Counted from the stretch's first letter, positions 25,021 through 40,200 are shown. The stretch: 64,000 nucleotides of DNA from Plasmodium malariae (GCF_900090045.1 NC_041782.1:248001-312000); one strand, 5' to 3'. The notes: generated by a model from the sequence alone, not told the origin. Translations and numbers: made by a program.

Positions 25021-28000
25021 TAACAATAAGAAATTCTAATATTTCCACATATGGTTGTTCATACATTATGTAAAAAATCTGCCAATATTTACATTTTTTA
25101 CTTTGACGTCTAAGAAATTATAAAATAAATTTTTTATTAATTATCAACAATGAAATAAATGGACATAACATTTTTAATAATACTTCTTTTAAATAGTGAA
25201 GGAATGAATAACCAATTTTATTATAAAAATGTAAGGAAAAATGATATTTATATATTTTTTTGTATTAACTACTTATTCTATATATGTTAAAGAATGAATA
25301 GATATTTATAAAAAATTTTAATACAATACTTCTTACAATGAAATTGTATTTTATCTAATAAACTTATTTCATATTTATTTTTTAAATACCATTTATTTAT
25401 AATAATAAAAATAAGAACAATGTTTTTTGTTATTTAATAATAGTTCATATACAATGAATAACACATAATTATAGTAAATATAAGTGCTTTAATTTATCAT
25501 TTATTATGACATAATTAAGAAGAACTTATAGAAATCGTATATATATTATATGAATGTACTTATAATAAGAAAAATATAATATAATAACTGAATAAATCTA
25601 TAATTTTTTTCACTTATCATCATGTATAATTTAAAAAGTTTATTTGTCCAAATTCTTCTATCTCACTAGTATATGCATATTTTAATTGTAAAAGCGATTA
25701 GCCGATCAATTTATTATTTAAATCTTTTAATTATTTTATGCATATGTATAAATTATATTCATGAATATAGAGATTAATGTATTATATATGACTTATTAAA
25801 GAAAAATTTCATAAAAATAATTAAAAAAATTTATTTCGGATTAATTATATAATTTTAAAATGATAATAACATTAATGTTGTAAAAAACAGAAGAGCCAAT
25901 AAAACATATTTTATTACATAATATCCAGAAAGAAGTATAAATTTCTTTATCATTATTATTAATCCTATTATCAATTTTTATAGTGATTCAAACATAAAAT
26001 ACATTAAGTTAAATATACTGATATTATATGCATTTATGAAAATTTGTAAATATTAAAATTTTAGATTTCGAATTTAAAATTATAAAAAATTGTGAATATT
26101 TTAAAATTTCGTGTTATATTTTTCTATATAAAGATATAGGATAAAATATTATGCGTGACAAAGTATAATTCTTGGTCTCTTCCAAATACATAATATTTTT
26201 AATATTACCAAATATGGCTAATAAATATATAAAGCGTTATTTTTATAAGTCTTTTTTATGTTCATAATATCTTCTAATTTTGCCTTCCATGTATACTATT
26301 TTTTTATTAAAAATTGAATTTAACCTTTATATAATATTCTCATATATATAGTATATTATATATACTAATATAACATTACTTATACTTTTAGTTAATTGTA
26401 AAACCTCAAAGAATACAAAAAAGGTAAAAAACATTAAAATTATAGTGACTATCTATTTTAGTAATGAATAAGACAATTCCTAAAATATAATTTCTTCAAA
26501 TTGTATTTTAAAGTATTTTTTACTAAAATTCTCCAATTATTTTATTTATGTTCTTTTTTTTAACCAAAAATAATAAATTTTTTTTGATTGTAATTGATTC
26601 ACTATCGAAAATAAAACATATAATTTTTAAAATAAAATTAAAAAAAAAATATATATATAATCTAAATATCCCTATTTTTCAAAATTCGTACATTTTAAAT
26701 TAAAATTACGCATATATAAAAAATAAATATATTTATTTTCATTTATATATTTAGACAATGCAAACATTTTTACTAGTTTTTACTTTCTCCGTTATATATA
26801 TGATAAGTTTTTTTAAATAAATTAATAAGGATGTCAATATAAGAATAATACAAAATTTATTTACTAAATCAAATATTTATGTATATAACAATGTTCTATT
26901 AAAATATAATGACTAAAAAATTCTGTGTAATCATCATTAAATATAAATATATATTAATTTTTGAAGAATTAAATATTTTGGTGTATATTTTTCAATATAT
27001 GTAATAATTAAAAAGAATAAAATTTAATTTACTATTACTTTATTATTAAGAGTATTAAAATAGACCATTTAAAATTTTTTTGCTAATAATATAGTAAAAA
27101 TTATTTAATGTTTAAAGCAAAATAAAATGTATAATTTAATATAACATAATATTTTCTCTATAAATAAATTAGTATCTCTTTAAAAATATTTTTTATTAAA
27201 TACATTTTTCAGATTATTATATACATTTTTAGATTATCAACTTACAGTTCATATAATTAGTGCGATGTTTTATATTCATTTACTGTGTTCTTATATTATC
27301 AAATATGGAATTTAATTATATTCAAAATCGCATTATATCATAATTTGAACGTTAATGTATATATATTTTGTAATTCCATTTACATTCATCATATAATTTT
27401 TATATATAAATTTAAGAATAGTATAATTATATATATTTTTTCCTTATTCATAAATATTTTTCTATTAATTTAGAACATTTATTCATCTCAATTTTTAATA
27501 TCGTTCGTTAAATGATATTTCTACATATATCTGTTATATTTTATATACTTTTATTATGTATATTTGTCTTTTTTCACGCTATTTTTAATATAAATAGAAA
27601 TAATAATATATTAAAATTACAAAGAATATGTAAAAAATAATATTTTAAGATTTTAATATTAATCTGTTTAAGTAGTCTAAAACAGCGTATAAAATAATAT
27701 ATCACTAATGTCTTATGTAATACGAAGTAACTTCATTATATCTAATATAAATATTAGATAAATACGAAAATAATTCCACAGTTCATATTAAGAAATTATA
27801 TGTAAACTCTCCATTATTTAATCCCCAACAAAGAATAATTACAAAGAAATCCTGTAAATTATCCATTAATATTTTTTTAATTATTGTCCAATAATTTAAA
27901 CCTCTAATGACATAAAAAATAAATAAAATATATATATTATTTAAATCTAAATTTTCAATATAATATATATTCAACTTATTTGTAAAATAATGAGTAAACA

Positions 28001-28780
28001 CTACAATTATATACAAAAATAATATAAGAGTTATTTTAAAAACTTCACATCACTGTACTGTTTTATAATCTCCAAATATGTAGACATTTATAAATAATGC
28101 ATAATTTAAAAGTACAATATTTCATTGTATATTTATATCTTCACATACAGATTATATGAAACATTATGTCTGTTAAATTCTTAAAATTAGTATCTTTTAT
28201 AAAATATTTCTCATAAGATGTATTTTATTGGATAAATATTAATATTCTTGTTTGGGAGTAAATAAAATATATATATGTATTACTACAACAAGAATTATTC
28301 ATATATATACGCTAAATACAAAAAAAAAATACATTTATTGTTATTTTAGAAATAATAATACATTTTCTAATATGACCTAAAAGAATTACCATTTTAAAAT
28401 TTATCAAAAAAAAAAAAAAGGATTAGTTAAATAGAAAGTGACTAAGCACACCAAAGTTATCTGAATTATACCATTATATATTAATTTTAAAGTACATATA
28501 TATATTTTATAAATTATACTTTAACATGAAGGTGTAAATACGTATACTATATATTTATTTACGCTTAAGATGTTCCATAAAATACGAATCGAAAATTAAT
28601 TAAACATTCAAAAATTCAAATTAGCAAAAGAAATAAGAACATACTTTTTTACTGCCTCCCCATAAAATACCAATATATTTAGGTGTATTTATAAAATATA
28701 AATAGTTATTGTTATGGTTGTTAAATATGTTACTAAAAATATGACTCTAAGTTAAATTCATCTTTACAGGAAAACACATA
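25021..28780. other. Intergenic, A+T rich
   Basis: A long space with poly-A/T runs. Two A+T-driven open frames near 27285-27473 (+) and 27783-28016 (-) show no family features. Nothing further can be supported. Confidence 0.4.
28605..28644 (-). repeat. Shared 3' flank box of fam genes
   Basis: About 140-175 bases beyond the stop of the 28781 copy. The + strand text includes TTCAAATTAGCAAAAGAAAT followed by AAGAACATAC. Confidence 0.5.
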
Positions 28781-29726
28781 TCACTTCTTATTTATTCTTT
28801 TTTTAAATTTAATATTTTCATATTTTATAACTTTTTTATAATAATAAATCATCCCTAATATAAATATTAGAGCAAATACAAGAAAGGGTACGCAATAAAA
28901 AAAAATAGTTGTTGCACATGCTTTTTGTAAATTACTCCATCCATCTATGGCGAATAATGTGCCCAACACCCCGCCTATCGCATTTACACCTCCATCTGTA
29001 TTTATGTAAAACAAGCCTAATAAACCCAACAATCCACCAGTTGCAAGTTTTTCTAGTAAAAGATCTAATATTGGCATCATCAATACCAAAATAAATAACA
29101 AAAGTAAAGAAATTCGTATGCGGCGTTTATTACGTTTTACTTTTTTATATTCCTTATCTTCAATTATCTTGATATTTTTAAGGTAATCATTATAATCAAG
29201 TTCTTTAAATATTTTTTGTTCATAATTCGAATATTTTTTGGTTTTAGGTGTAATACATTTATTTTCATCAACATTTTTACCGTATTTCTGAACATATAGT
29301 GAACTTCTACAGGATTGCTTATGTTTTCCGTTTGCTCCTTTTTTATTATTAGATATATTTTTTTGTTTATTGACTTCATTATCTGGAATTTCTTCCTTAG
29401 AATTTGCAATACATAGATCCTTCCCCTGTTTATATTGTGCTAATAATGGATATTTTCTTGAATTTAATTTTCTGCGAAAACTGCATTTTTCATCCAATAT
29501 TTATTTAAAGTGTTCTAAAAAAACAAAAAATTTAAACATTTTTTCATAAATAGAAAAATATTTTTATCCTAAAAAAAAGCATTAATAAAAATAAACAATT
29601 AAATATAAATAACAAAAACTCCTTTGAATAATACTATCATACCATGTCATTATAAAAGTGACATATCCAAGTTAAAAGAATAAACGTTAAAATTTTAATA
29701 AATAATAATATAATGTTTTGATCCAT
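28781..29726 (-). pseudogene. fam-l: fam-l exported protein, frameshift at start of exon 2
   Basis: This is a fam-l copy with an intact leader exon (29726-29643, 28 codons, ending WICHFYNDM) and a 128-base intron. Exon 2 (29514-28781) is 734 bases, one base short of a whole number of codons. The phase-0 reading meets TAA after 16 codons, while the frame that carries the protein opens about nine codons in. Relatives have three T residues where this copy has two in the TATTGGATG context near 29494-29500, so one T is missing. The remainder is open for more than 230 codons. It has K-Y-P-L-L-A-Q-Y at the export-motif site (Arg two residues earlier), the block YEQKIFKELDYNDYLKN, a glycine-rich segment between two membrane segments, and the tail YYYKKVIKYENIKF. 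Shifting the acceptor to nearby AG sites does not restore the frame. A sequencing indel remains possible. Confidence 0.82.
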
Positions 29727-31703
29727 TATATAGTTTTCGAAAGTTGTAATTTATTCAAAAAGAATTATATTTAAAATAAGTATTATACATTCAATCAGAA
29801 ATCGCACTGTATATATTTTTTTAATTTTTTTTTTTATTATATATTCTTAGAAAGATAATAATATATATATACCTAAAATACGTTTTAGAATGCAAAGTAA
29901 AATAAAATACCTTTAAAAATATATGATAAATTTTTAATATTTACGTTATGAATAAAAAATAACTTTAAGTAAAATACTATACTTTTAATTCATTCATAAA
30001 TATTCAAAATGCATAAGTTAATTATTCAATATAGTCTACTAATTACACGTTTTTTTTATAGAAACGTTTCAAGTAAAATAAAAATATACTATATATTATT
30101 ATTTCAGGTTACTCATTTAATTTATAGCATAAAACGTATAGAATATAGATATATTGATATATTTTATATATTAGGATAGTAATTTCTAATTATAATCATG
30201 TTTCCCTATTGTTAATTATAATTTCTAAGATATTACACTCTGAGGAAACGTGTTATTTATTTTATAAAACATTAAATATTATAACTACACAATAATTGTA
30301 ATACTTAATGTATTCATTACCTTGTACAACATTTTTTGTTGTTCGAATTATAACACACTTTTTATTTGTCACTTAAACAGGTACTTTATATTATGGTTTA
30401 CAATATATTTAGGAAGTTCAATATATAACGTACTATTCAATTTATGAAAAAAATATATATATTTAAAAACAAACAAAACACTTTATATTTCTATATCATA
30501 TTTTTAAGAAATTTAATTTTTAATTAAATTTAATTTTCACATTATTTCTAAATGTATATTTTTCAAATTAATCTCCCTAACGCATTTATCATGTATGCAT
30601 ATATGTATATTTGAAAAAATATTAATATATTAAAAAATAATGAAAATAGGAAACAGCGAAATTAATGTATAACTGTTTCATATAATTAATATGATTTATA
30701 AATAGTCAAAATAATATAAAATTACCTATGAGATTGATGCGCAGTTTATTATATGTAAGTCTGAAATAAGGAAGTGTAGTAATATGATTTATCAAAAATA
30801 TATCATTTAATAAATTTGTAATAACTCTATTAGAGCTAATATATTAGTTTTTGTTTGGTCTTTTACAAACATTTTTTTTCCAAAAAATGTTTTTCCTATA
30901 CATTATAAATAATAAAAAAAACTGTTCTTTTTAATAATACCTATATCCCCCAAACGATATGTTCAATTATTTCTGTTGTATATGTAGTGTAATCCAGATA
31001 ATAACAGTTATAAAATTATTGCGTTTGCAATAAATTATTCTAAAAATTTTAAATTTTACTTAATTTTACTTTTCTTTTAAAAAAATATTTTTTTTTCCAA
31101 CGAATAAATTAAAAAATTAAAAAAAGAAAGAGGAAAAAGGAAATTTAAAATACTATTTTGAAGTAAAAAAAAAAAAAAAATATCAATACAATAAATATAA
31201 TGACTTCTTTTAATATATAAAAACAAGGCATGTTAATGGTTCATTTAAAAATATTCATTCGTTTTCTTAATAACTCCAAAAAATTATATTTTTATACTAG
31301 AAAATGAAAAAAAAAATATAAAAAGAATTATTTATTGTTAATATATAGATTAATAAACAAATTCAATAAAATATTATTAATTGCTATGTTACATATATAT
31401 TTTAATGTAGAAATATATATTTTTCTTTTATATTTGAATGTAAACGGAAATATATAAAGGCATGATAATTAATTCAGATGAAAGAATCTATTAAATTACA
31501 AATTAAAAAACGTTCAAATATTCATATCTACAAAAAAAAAAATAAAAAACATTTTCTTTTTACATTTACGTGTAAATAGGACTACATATATGCAAGTTCA
31601 TGCATTAAAATCTAAGTAATTATATTGATATTTAATATATCATTAATGATATTATAGGATGTACATAATATTCAAAGATTCCTTACATAAATAAACATAT
31701 TTC
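29727..31703. other. Intergenic, A+T rich
   Basis: It contains the 5' flank of the 28781 copy, with the shared block TATAGAATATAGATATATTG near 30139, and the 3' flank of the 31704 copy. No gene was seen. Confidence 0.4.
31511..31550 (-). repeat. Shared 3' flank box of fam genes
   Basis: A diverged copy of the box, about 155-190 bases beyond the end of the 31704 pseudogene. Confidence 0.35.
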
Positions 31704-32658
31704 TTACCATTCATTGAACGCTTTCAAATACTTAATTTTTTTATGTTTTATAACTTTTTTATAGTAATAAAAAATTCCTAGAATAAGTATAATACCAAAT
31801 ATTAAGATAGGTAAACAATATATCAGAATACCAACGGCTTTATATGTTGCTGTATATTACTCTGATCACTTATAGAGGGCAATAAATCAGATGAGCCTTC
31901 TGCTGGAGGTAAACTCGGAAAATCAGTTGATGTTGTATTTATTAAGTTACATAATGCAAATAATATATTACCTGGATTTTTAAAACTACCAAGTGATAAA
32001 TCTAATATAGGTATTATTAATAGGACCACGAACAATAATAACAGTAAACTAAGTCGTAACCCGTATTTTTTACGCTTTAATTTTTTGTAATCGTTATCAT
32101 TAATTAACATTATTTTTTAAAAAAATTTTTATCATCAAGTCCATTCATTATTTTTTTTTCATAATGGTTATATGATTTATGAAACATGGTGTTTTTTTAT
32201 TTTTCATAAGTTGCTTAATCAATTTTCCTTAATAATAAGCTTCTATATAATTTTTCTTTTTTTTCTTCCTTTTTTCATTATCAACTGTAAATATTTCTTC
32301 ATTCTTCTTTTTGTATAATATGGTATATTTAATTCTAAATCTCAACATTTGCAAAAATACTCTTTTCACATTTTCCTAATAATCGATCAATTCGTTTATA
32401 TAGTTTTTTATCAGAGCCATGCTTTTCATCAAAATTTTGTTAAACCTGCTCTAAAAAAAAAATGTGAATATTTCATATAAAGTGGATAAATATTCCCATT
32501 CCAAAAAAAATAATAAAAATAAACAATGTAAATATGAATAAAACAAATTCCCTCAAAAAACGTTTATGTACCATGTTACTGTAAAAATGACACGTCCAAA
32601 TTAAAATGATAAACATAAAAATTTTGATAAAACATGCGAACTCAATACTTTGTTTCAT
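31704..32658 (-). pseudogene. fam-l: fam-l exported protein, many frameshifts
   Basis: This fam-l copy is decayed along its length. Exon 1 is intact (32658-32572, 29 codons, leader ending WTCHFYSNM) and the intron is 121 bases. Exon 2 (32450-31704) preserves recognisable pieces in different frames. A frameshift follows the first few codons, after which RIDRLLGKCEK represents the export-motif region. A stop and another shift occur in the Lys-rich middle, and a third shift lies near 32110, just before NDNDYKKLKRKKYG. The first membrane segment (LRLSLLLLLFVVLLIIPILDL) is open. A last shift near 31835 precedes the second membrane segment and the tail YYYKKVIKHKKIKY. At least four separate lesions make this an old pseudogene, unlike the single-lesion copies nearby. 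Confidence 0.87.
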
Positions 32659-35600
32659 GTTATAGATTCTAATATAGTAATATATAAAATAAAGAAAAAA
32701 TGAACATCACTTTAGACACTTCTAACAATAAAAAAATACCTCTTTTATTTTTATTAATATTTTTTTTTTTTAAATTAAAATGTATAGAAAATTTTACTAC
32801 TTATTAAAAAAAATACTTAAAAAAAGATTCTTTAAAACTACATTATTGATATTATTTATAAAAAATTAACGATAAGTAAAATTACAGGATTTCAATTCAT
32901 TCATATATATTCACAACGTATATTTTAATTACATAATAGAGTGATTAAACAATTTTTTTCTCATTATTTTTAATTATTAAAAAATATTAAATTTATATAG
33001 AATGTACAATGTATAAAATATAGGTATATGCTATTGTTCTAGGTGTTTCTTGAATAATTACTATTTTTAAGTTTCCCTAGGAATTATTATAATTTTATAA
33101 ATATTATATTTCGGAAAATGTAGTTATTATTGATAAAAAAATTAGTTTTTATAACAATGAAACAAAAGTGTTAAAAAATTAAAAATATATATTTTTTGCG
33201 AACATATCCTTGTTTTACTAATCATGACACATGCTTTTTTTTTTGGTATAATACATGTTAAAAATATCAAATTAATTATATATTTTTGGTTCTCAATTTA
33301 ATTTTTCATAGAAATTCTAATAATTTTTGTAAAACTAAACTAAATCAACAACTTATTAACTTCACTAATATTATCATTAATATATGAATCATTTAATTTA
33401 TTTGTCATATACTTTATTAATCAAAATTAATGATATCTTATATATATTATAGCTAAATATTATATTTATACTAATATATTTGAAATTTCTTACCAGTATT
33501 TTGAAACATAAACTATAATTATTTTATACACACAAGTATAGATTTTACGGAAATTAATATAATTACTTAAAGTATTTTAACATTTAATAGTAACACAAAA
33601 ATGAAAATGTACTAAGATATATATTAAAATGTTTTTTTGTAATGTAGTGAACCTTTTTACTTTCATTTATCTATATATGTACCTTAATTATTCTAGATCG
33701 AACTATATATTTTCAAAAACAAATTAAATATTTAAGCTGTTTTATATTCTAAGGTATGCATTTTTATATATGCAAATCGCACAATTACCAAAAATAATAT
33801 TGGCTCTAATCCTTTATATTAATTTAAGTTTAAGAATACCACTTTTAAGAAAAATAAATATCACATAAAAAGATCGTATATAAATCTAAAGTCATTTATT
33901 ATTTTTATATAATTAAGTCATTTACTCCAAATAAAACTTAATATTTTAATGAAGATATACTGAAGTTTATAGCATTAATAAATGCGTAATTTTATATGGA
34001 AGAATTTACAATATAAAATTATTCAGTTTAAAAATACAAAATTTTATATACAAAAAATTTACTAATACTCAGGAAATTTTTTTATGTATGAATATTTTTC
34101 TTTTAAATATTAACGACATTGAAATTAGGTATTCATGATTTATACATGAATACTTCCGAAATAATATATTAAATAGTGACTCTTGTGCAACTATTATAAA
34201 TAAAATAAATTTGATGTTTTATGAAATATAACTTTGAGAACAGAAATATTTATATTTGTAAGTTTTTATTCCTTATACTTTGATTCATTTAGCGTAGTAG
34301 ATAGTTATAAAAATATTATATATTAAATGTATTATTTTAATAATATAATGATAATTTATAGTAGTTTTCCTAGGAAAATTACTTTTGTAATAACTAAATT
34401 ATCAAAGAAAAAAAGAAATTGTAGATCTTAGGTGTATATATAATGAACATTTTTTAGTTATTTTTCTATTTTTATTTCTTTTGTTACCTTTTCATACTAT
34501 TTTTATTACATAATTTATATAAAGCTTAATTTATTTTATTTATATATATAATTCAATTTTTGTATAATATACTTTTTTCATTTTTTAACTCTTACACATT
34601 ACTAATATCCTAATTTTACAGTATATATTTCCTATGAAAATATATATTTCAAAGTTCAACAATTTTGAATTTTATTGTAAAATAATTGTAATTCTTTTTT
34701 TTTTCTCTCATCTATAGATAGTTTAATGGGATCATTGCTTTGATTAAATTATTCTATTCTTTTATAATAGCGCTGATATATATTATTCTCTATAATATTA
34801 TACTTTTTCTTTTAATTTTTCTTCAATAAATTTAATAATACATTATATATATATTGACCAAATATGTTTCCTTATATATTCATATTTTGACTATATATAA
34901 TATATTTTTAAGAAACAATATCTATATAATATAAAATTACAAAAATGAGACAATATTTTTAATCATTTTTATTTAATATAACTTTTTGTTTATAATCATT
35001 TTACATATAATAAAAAAAAAAAAACTTTATTTATTACAGATAATTACATTCAGTAGTTATTTCTATAATGTTATGTTTAGGGATAAAATTTTTATCAATG
35101 AAAATGCTGAAACCTCTTTTTTCTGTGATGTCTTATAAAATTGTTATTATTATCATGATTTTTTTTATTTTTGTATAACATTTTTCTTTAATGTAAAAAT
35201 ATAAAGAATATTATGTAGATGTGGCTTTTATTTATAGAATTATTCATAATAAAAATTACACAAATTATATTTATTATTTTTACCATGTAAATTTATGTTA
35301 TGTATATTAAGAGCTAATAAAAAACTGATATTTGCATATTCATATAAAAAGTTATTTCATTTAATTTAACAGAATAAGCTATTTCCAAAATTAGATTATA
35401 TATTTCAGAATTTATAATATATATAATCATTTATTTTATTGTACATTATTTATTGTACTACTGATCCATTATATATGAACTGTATTATACGGTTCACATT
35501 CCTCTTGTCATAATAACAATTATTTACAATGTCTATTACAAAGAATTAACTATTCCTTTATGGAATTTTCTACTTTAAGTTGTGAGTTTCCACTATACTA

Positions 35601-36004
35601 CTATATGTAAAAAATATTTAATTTTAATAAACTACAAAAAATCCAAATATTTTAATTCATCTTTAATTGCATTTTGACTAATGATACATAAATTAAATGA
35701 ACAAAAAACATGGAAATTCGAATTTAACACTCCTTTTTTTTATTAATTTTAATTCTCTATATATTTTATTTAATAACGTTTTTTACAATGATAATATATC
35801 AATAATGTATTTTTATTTACGGTAAATTATAATATCATTTGCTATATCATAATTTTCTGTCTACTGATATAGACGTTCTAATTTATGTATTTTTTTTCTT
35901 TTTTTTTCTCTTTCTTTATTAATAGAAGAATATATGGACAAATATTCTTGTTAAAATTATTATTCTTAATATAAACTTGATATATACTTTTCGTAAAAGA
36001 TTAC
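32659..36004. other. Intergenic, A+T rich
   Basis: It holds the 5' flank of the 31704 copy, with a diverged shared block near 33010. A 35-codon + strand stub at 35071-35178 (includes MLKPLFSVMSYKIVIIIM) looks like a signal exon but has no second exon. Nothing else was seen. Confidence 0.4.
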
Positions 36005-37246
36005 TCATGCGGCATGATATGCTACATTTAGTTGTTTTCTACCTAAATTTGATTTTCTTTGTTCATTCGTGTATCCTGTTAATTCTAGTATATCCATTTC
36101 ATCCAAATTACGTCTAATTGATTTTTTCTTTAATACGTTAGTATGTATCCATGATACAATTGGTGTAAACTATTATTCAAAAGATATATACAAGATGATT
36201 ATATAATAATTATTTTATCGTTACTTTTTATTTTTTTTATCTATTAAACAAATATAAATAGAAGTAAAATAAAATATTTAAATTTATAAATGACATTAAT
36301 AATTACTTTATATAAAAGAAAGCCAACGAAGAAAATGCCAATAAAAGGTAGAACAAAGAAAAGGAAAATTTGAGATGAACTAAAGGCAGATCCTTTAATT
36401 ACATATTCTTGATCAATATGAGTAGTACCATAACGGCTTGAAACTCGGTTTTCTGGGGACACATCCTCTATTTTACATGTCAAAGGAGATAGCGTTTTTT
36501 CAAAACAACTAGAAACATGTGTTTTAAGTTGCATACAATACAGTTCAAGGTTTCTTTTTGTACAATTATATATTTCATTATAAGCACTATTAGCTTTAAC
36601 AAGATATTCATTTAAATTATTGTCACACACATTATTGTATTGTTTCAGTGTACTTTCAATGCTGCCATGATCATTACAATAATCATACACAATTTTCATT
36701 TTTTCAAACTTCTCCTTATTAATATCTTTAAAAAAAGTACATTTGCATTTACCAGGATCAAAAAGAACATTTGAAATATCATTAAGTATTCCAATAACTT
36801 TAGAAAATGAACTTTCCTCTAAATTACTTAATAACAATTCATTGCCTAACCAATAGTACAAATTTCGACATTTTTCTTTACATCCATCTCCTTCATTAGT
36901 AAAAGCTACGTAACACAAAGCCCTCATAAGCTTGTCTTCTATATGTTTAATGTTATCATAATTATTAAACTCATTTCTTTTTTGTATAAATTTGTCCTTT
37001 TCATTAAACCCGTAGCAGTATTCGACGTTTGATTCAAAATGTTTTCTATAATATAATTTAGATGGTAATGCTTCTATAAAACTTTTCTTAGAGATAATAA
37101 AAAAAAAAAAAAAAATTTGTATGCAATTAGAAAATCATTATTTGTCGAAATTATTTTACTAATGTAATTCGTAAGAAAATGAATATTTCATTCAATATGT
37201 ATAAATCACAATATAAGTGGTTATGAACTTCCAGAACATCGGACAT
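36005..37246 (-). CDS. pir: PIR protein, complete three-exon gene
   Basis: This is a complete pir gene. Exon 1 is 37246-37229 (MSDVLE), exon 2 is 37086-36307 (260 codons) and exon 3 is 36169-36005 (54 codons plus stop), all in phase 0, giving about 320 residues. Exon 2 opens with the PIR pattern FIEALPSKLYYRKHF. It has many Cys, including C-K-E-K-C-R-N-L-Y-Y-W-L, the KCKCTF segment and a Cys-rich stretch before the stalk. It ends with a membrane segment at about residues 242-266 (IFLFFVLPFIGIFFVGFLLYK). Exon 3 opens F-T-P-I-V-S-W-I with a basic KKKSIRRNLDE tail, ending near NVAYHAA. A GTAATT donor after LYK was preferred to reading on, because it joins exon 3 in frame. The stalk between Cys region and membrane is short. 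The predicted product is a variant antigen at the infected red-cell surface or membrane system; no lesion was found. Confidence 0.9.
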
Positions 37247-40200
37247 TTTTAAATGTTTCTTCAATTTTAGAATATTCAAAATACGAGAATAAAAAACATT
37301 TTTTAAGTATATTTATTTATATATTACATATAAAAATACATAACATATTCGCAATTTTCTTAAATTCTATTATAAATTTAAAAAGGTTAAAATATATTAT
37401 CTACGAGAAATTGTTTCTAAATTTTTTTAAAGTATAAATTCTTATAATATAAAGATTCTTATGTAAATGCATCATTTAATTATGTTACATAATTCATAGA
37501 ACAACATTACAGAATTATAAAAAACATATAATAGTATTTAAAATTTTTTTCACATCTTCTAATGGTACAAGTTTTAATTACATATTATCAATTTAATGTT
37601 TCTCCTAATATACATATACATAGCACATTTTCTGTAGGATCGTATACAATTTTATAATTTAACATTCTTAAAAATATGTTATTGGTTAAATTATGTGTTC
37701 TATATTAATGTAAGAAATTCTCATCTTACATATCCATCAAGCTATGTATACATAGACATAGATGCACCTACATGATAAATCACTCATTCAGTTTCGTTAC
37801 TTATAATATTATTGTAAATTTTAAAATTAGGAATATGGAAATTAAATGCAAATTTAATTTATATTATTCAAAATAATTTATATATTTAAATATTATTAGA
37901 ATAATTAATATCAAAAATTGCAATACACTAGTATTAAACATTAACATAAAGATATCTAATGTAAATATAACTTAACATATAAAAACTTATTTCTCTGATA
38001 TATATTATTTACCTTCAATATCTCTCTACATTACATAATATGAATATTATTTATTTATAACTATAAAATTTTAAATCTTAAATATACTTTTATAAATTTT
38101 TAATTAATAATACTAATATATATACTATCATGCTATTATTTATATTAAAGTTTATTAATTAATATTTTCATATAGATACAGTAAATAATAGAAATAATGA
38201 TATTATAATTATATTTATCATTTTGATAAAAATATTATACCGTTACATATAATTTATTATTTAAAGCTATATTTATTTACATTGTACATAACTTTTAATT
38301 ATTATATTACATTAAACAAAAAATTGATATAAATGTATTTAACATAAAATGAGAATAAAATTTTTTGTTGTATAGTTCGCATTTCACAAAAGAAAGCATT
38401 TAATAAAACAAATTCCTCAAATATTTTAGTATTAAAAAAATATAATTTATTTATTAAATCCCTTTATTATGAAAAGATTGTTACTATTTTTTGACATTAA
38501 ATTTATGCAGTTATTAATATATACATTAAATAGTTCTTTATATTTTGTATCATACTACGTACAAAGGAAATTTTCATTCACTGTCATATATATTGCACTG
38601 AATATATTATATTTTGAATAAATAAATAACTTAATTTTTATTAGTTTTATATTTTGTAATTTTATTTTTTAAATATATATATGAATAAATAAAAATCTTT
38701 TGGATGTTTCATCATTAAAATCTTTAAAAAATGCTAATATTACTATTTTTAAATAGATCATTAGAAATGAATTTTATTATTATCTCTTTTATATTTCTCT
38801 TAACATTTATAATTATATTTTATTTATTTCTTCAAACAGTTCTATATACATATACAGATTACTTTTTTAGCTAATATAATTTTACTTATGGTTTTTATTA
38901 TTTTTAATTCATAATTATATAAAAGAGTAAACTATTGTTACACAAATTTAATTATTCTTAATAATGCTCCTATAGTAAAAAATTTATTTTTTTTAAACAA
39001 GTCAATTATTAGTAGATAACAATATTATGGATATAATTACATCAATGGGAATGAAAATAACCTAAAACTTAATATCATTCTTGCAAAAAAAAATTTCATT
39101 CATTAATCATTTATTTAATAGGATATTTATTGTATTAAGTGCTTATATTATATTATTTCATTATTTTTGCTTATCTTAAATTCCTCTTAACTTTCTATTT
39201 GTTCATTAGTAAATATAAGCTTATATTCATGTAAAAAAAATTTTTTCTTATTTAATTTTGTTTAGATATGTGTTATAATCTCTGAATTTATCAAACATTT
39301 ATGCAAATTTTCTTATGCAAAATAAAAATTTACTCAAAATTTTGTTATATTTAATATCTCTAAAAAAGTTATGGTTTGTATAATAATATATATAATAAAA
39401 AATATATAAAATAAGTTTGTAATATTTCAATTTTACATATTTTTTTGTTGTAACATGTAAAAAAAAAGAGAAAATAAAGAATTTTACATAATCACTTTTT
39501 AAAACGTATATTTTTTTTATTTTAATGATAATATAATATATTCATTATTAGACTCTTTTAATATAACTAGAAGTACCTTGACAAATGTTTTCTTTTTGTA
39601 TTTGTAATTTATAATATATAATAAAAATTGAATTTTATTATGTATATATATATATTTTCTTTTTCTTGTAATTAATTGATAAAAATTCATTCCTTAAAAA
39701 TTTCATAATAAATAAAAATCTTTTTAAAAAATGACATAGAGAGAAAAACATACACATTCTTTCAATATGTATTTTTATTTATAACATAGTTATAATTACA
39801 TTTATATTATAATTTATTTAATGTTTTACATAGTCATATAAAATCATATATTAAATATTTTTATAAATTAATTTACTAATTTTCATATATTATTTATTTT
39901 TAATTCAGTTACAAGTATCATTTTTAGTTAATTTTCCATAATAATTACGAATGCTACATAAAAATAAAAATATTTCGTGTATATTAATATATTTTTTATG
40001 TTAATAAAAATTTCATCAGGTTATTGTTATGAATTTTGTTATATTAAAGTAATTTATAAAAATTAAATGTAATCATAAGATCCGTTGAATTTTCTCAGAA
40101 ATTTTCTTGTATTGATTTATTTAAGAATTCAGCTAATGCAATAATTTATTAAATAAAAGGAACCCCCTCAAAAAAAAACTAAAGAATAATATCAAAAAAT

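Noticed and set aside
27285..28016. Two open frames, one on each strand
   Set aside because: Low-complexity hydrophobic text without gene structure; best explained by chance in A+T-rich sequence.
35071..35178. Hydrophobic stub followed by GTATAA
   Set aside because: Looks like a leader exon, but no second exon could be found on the + strand before the pir gene.
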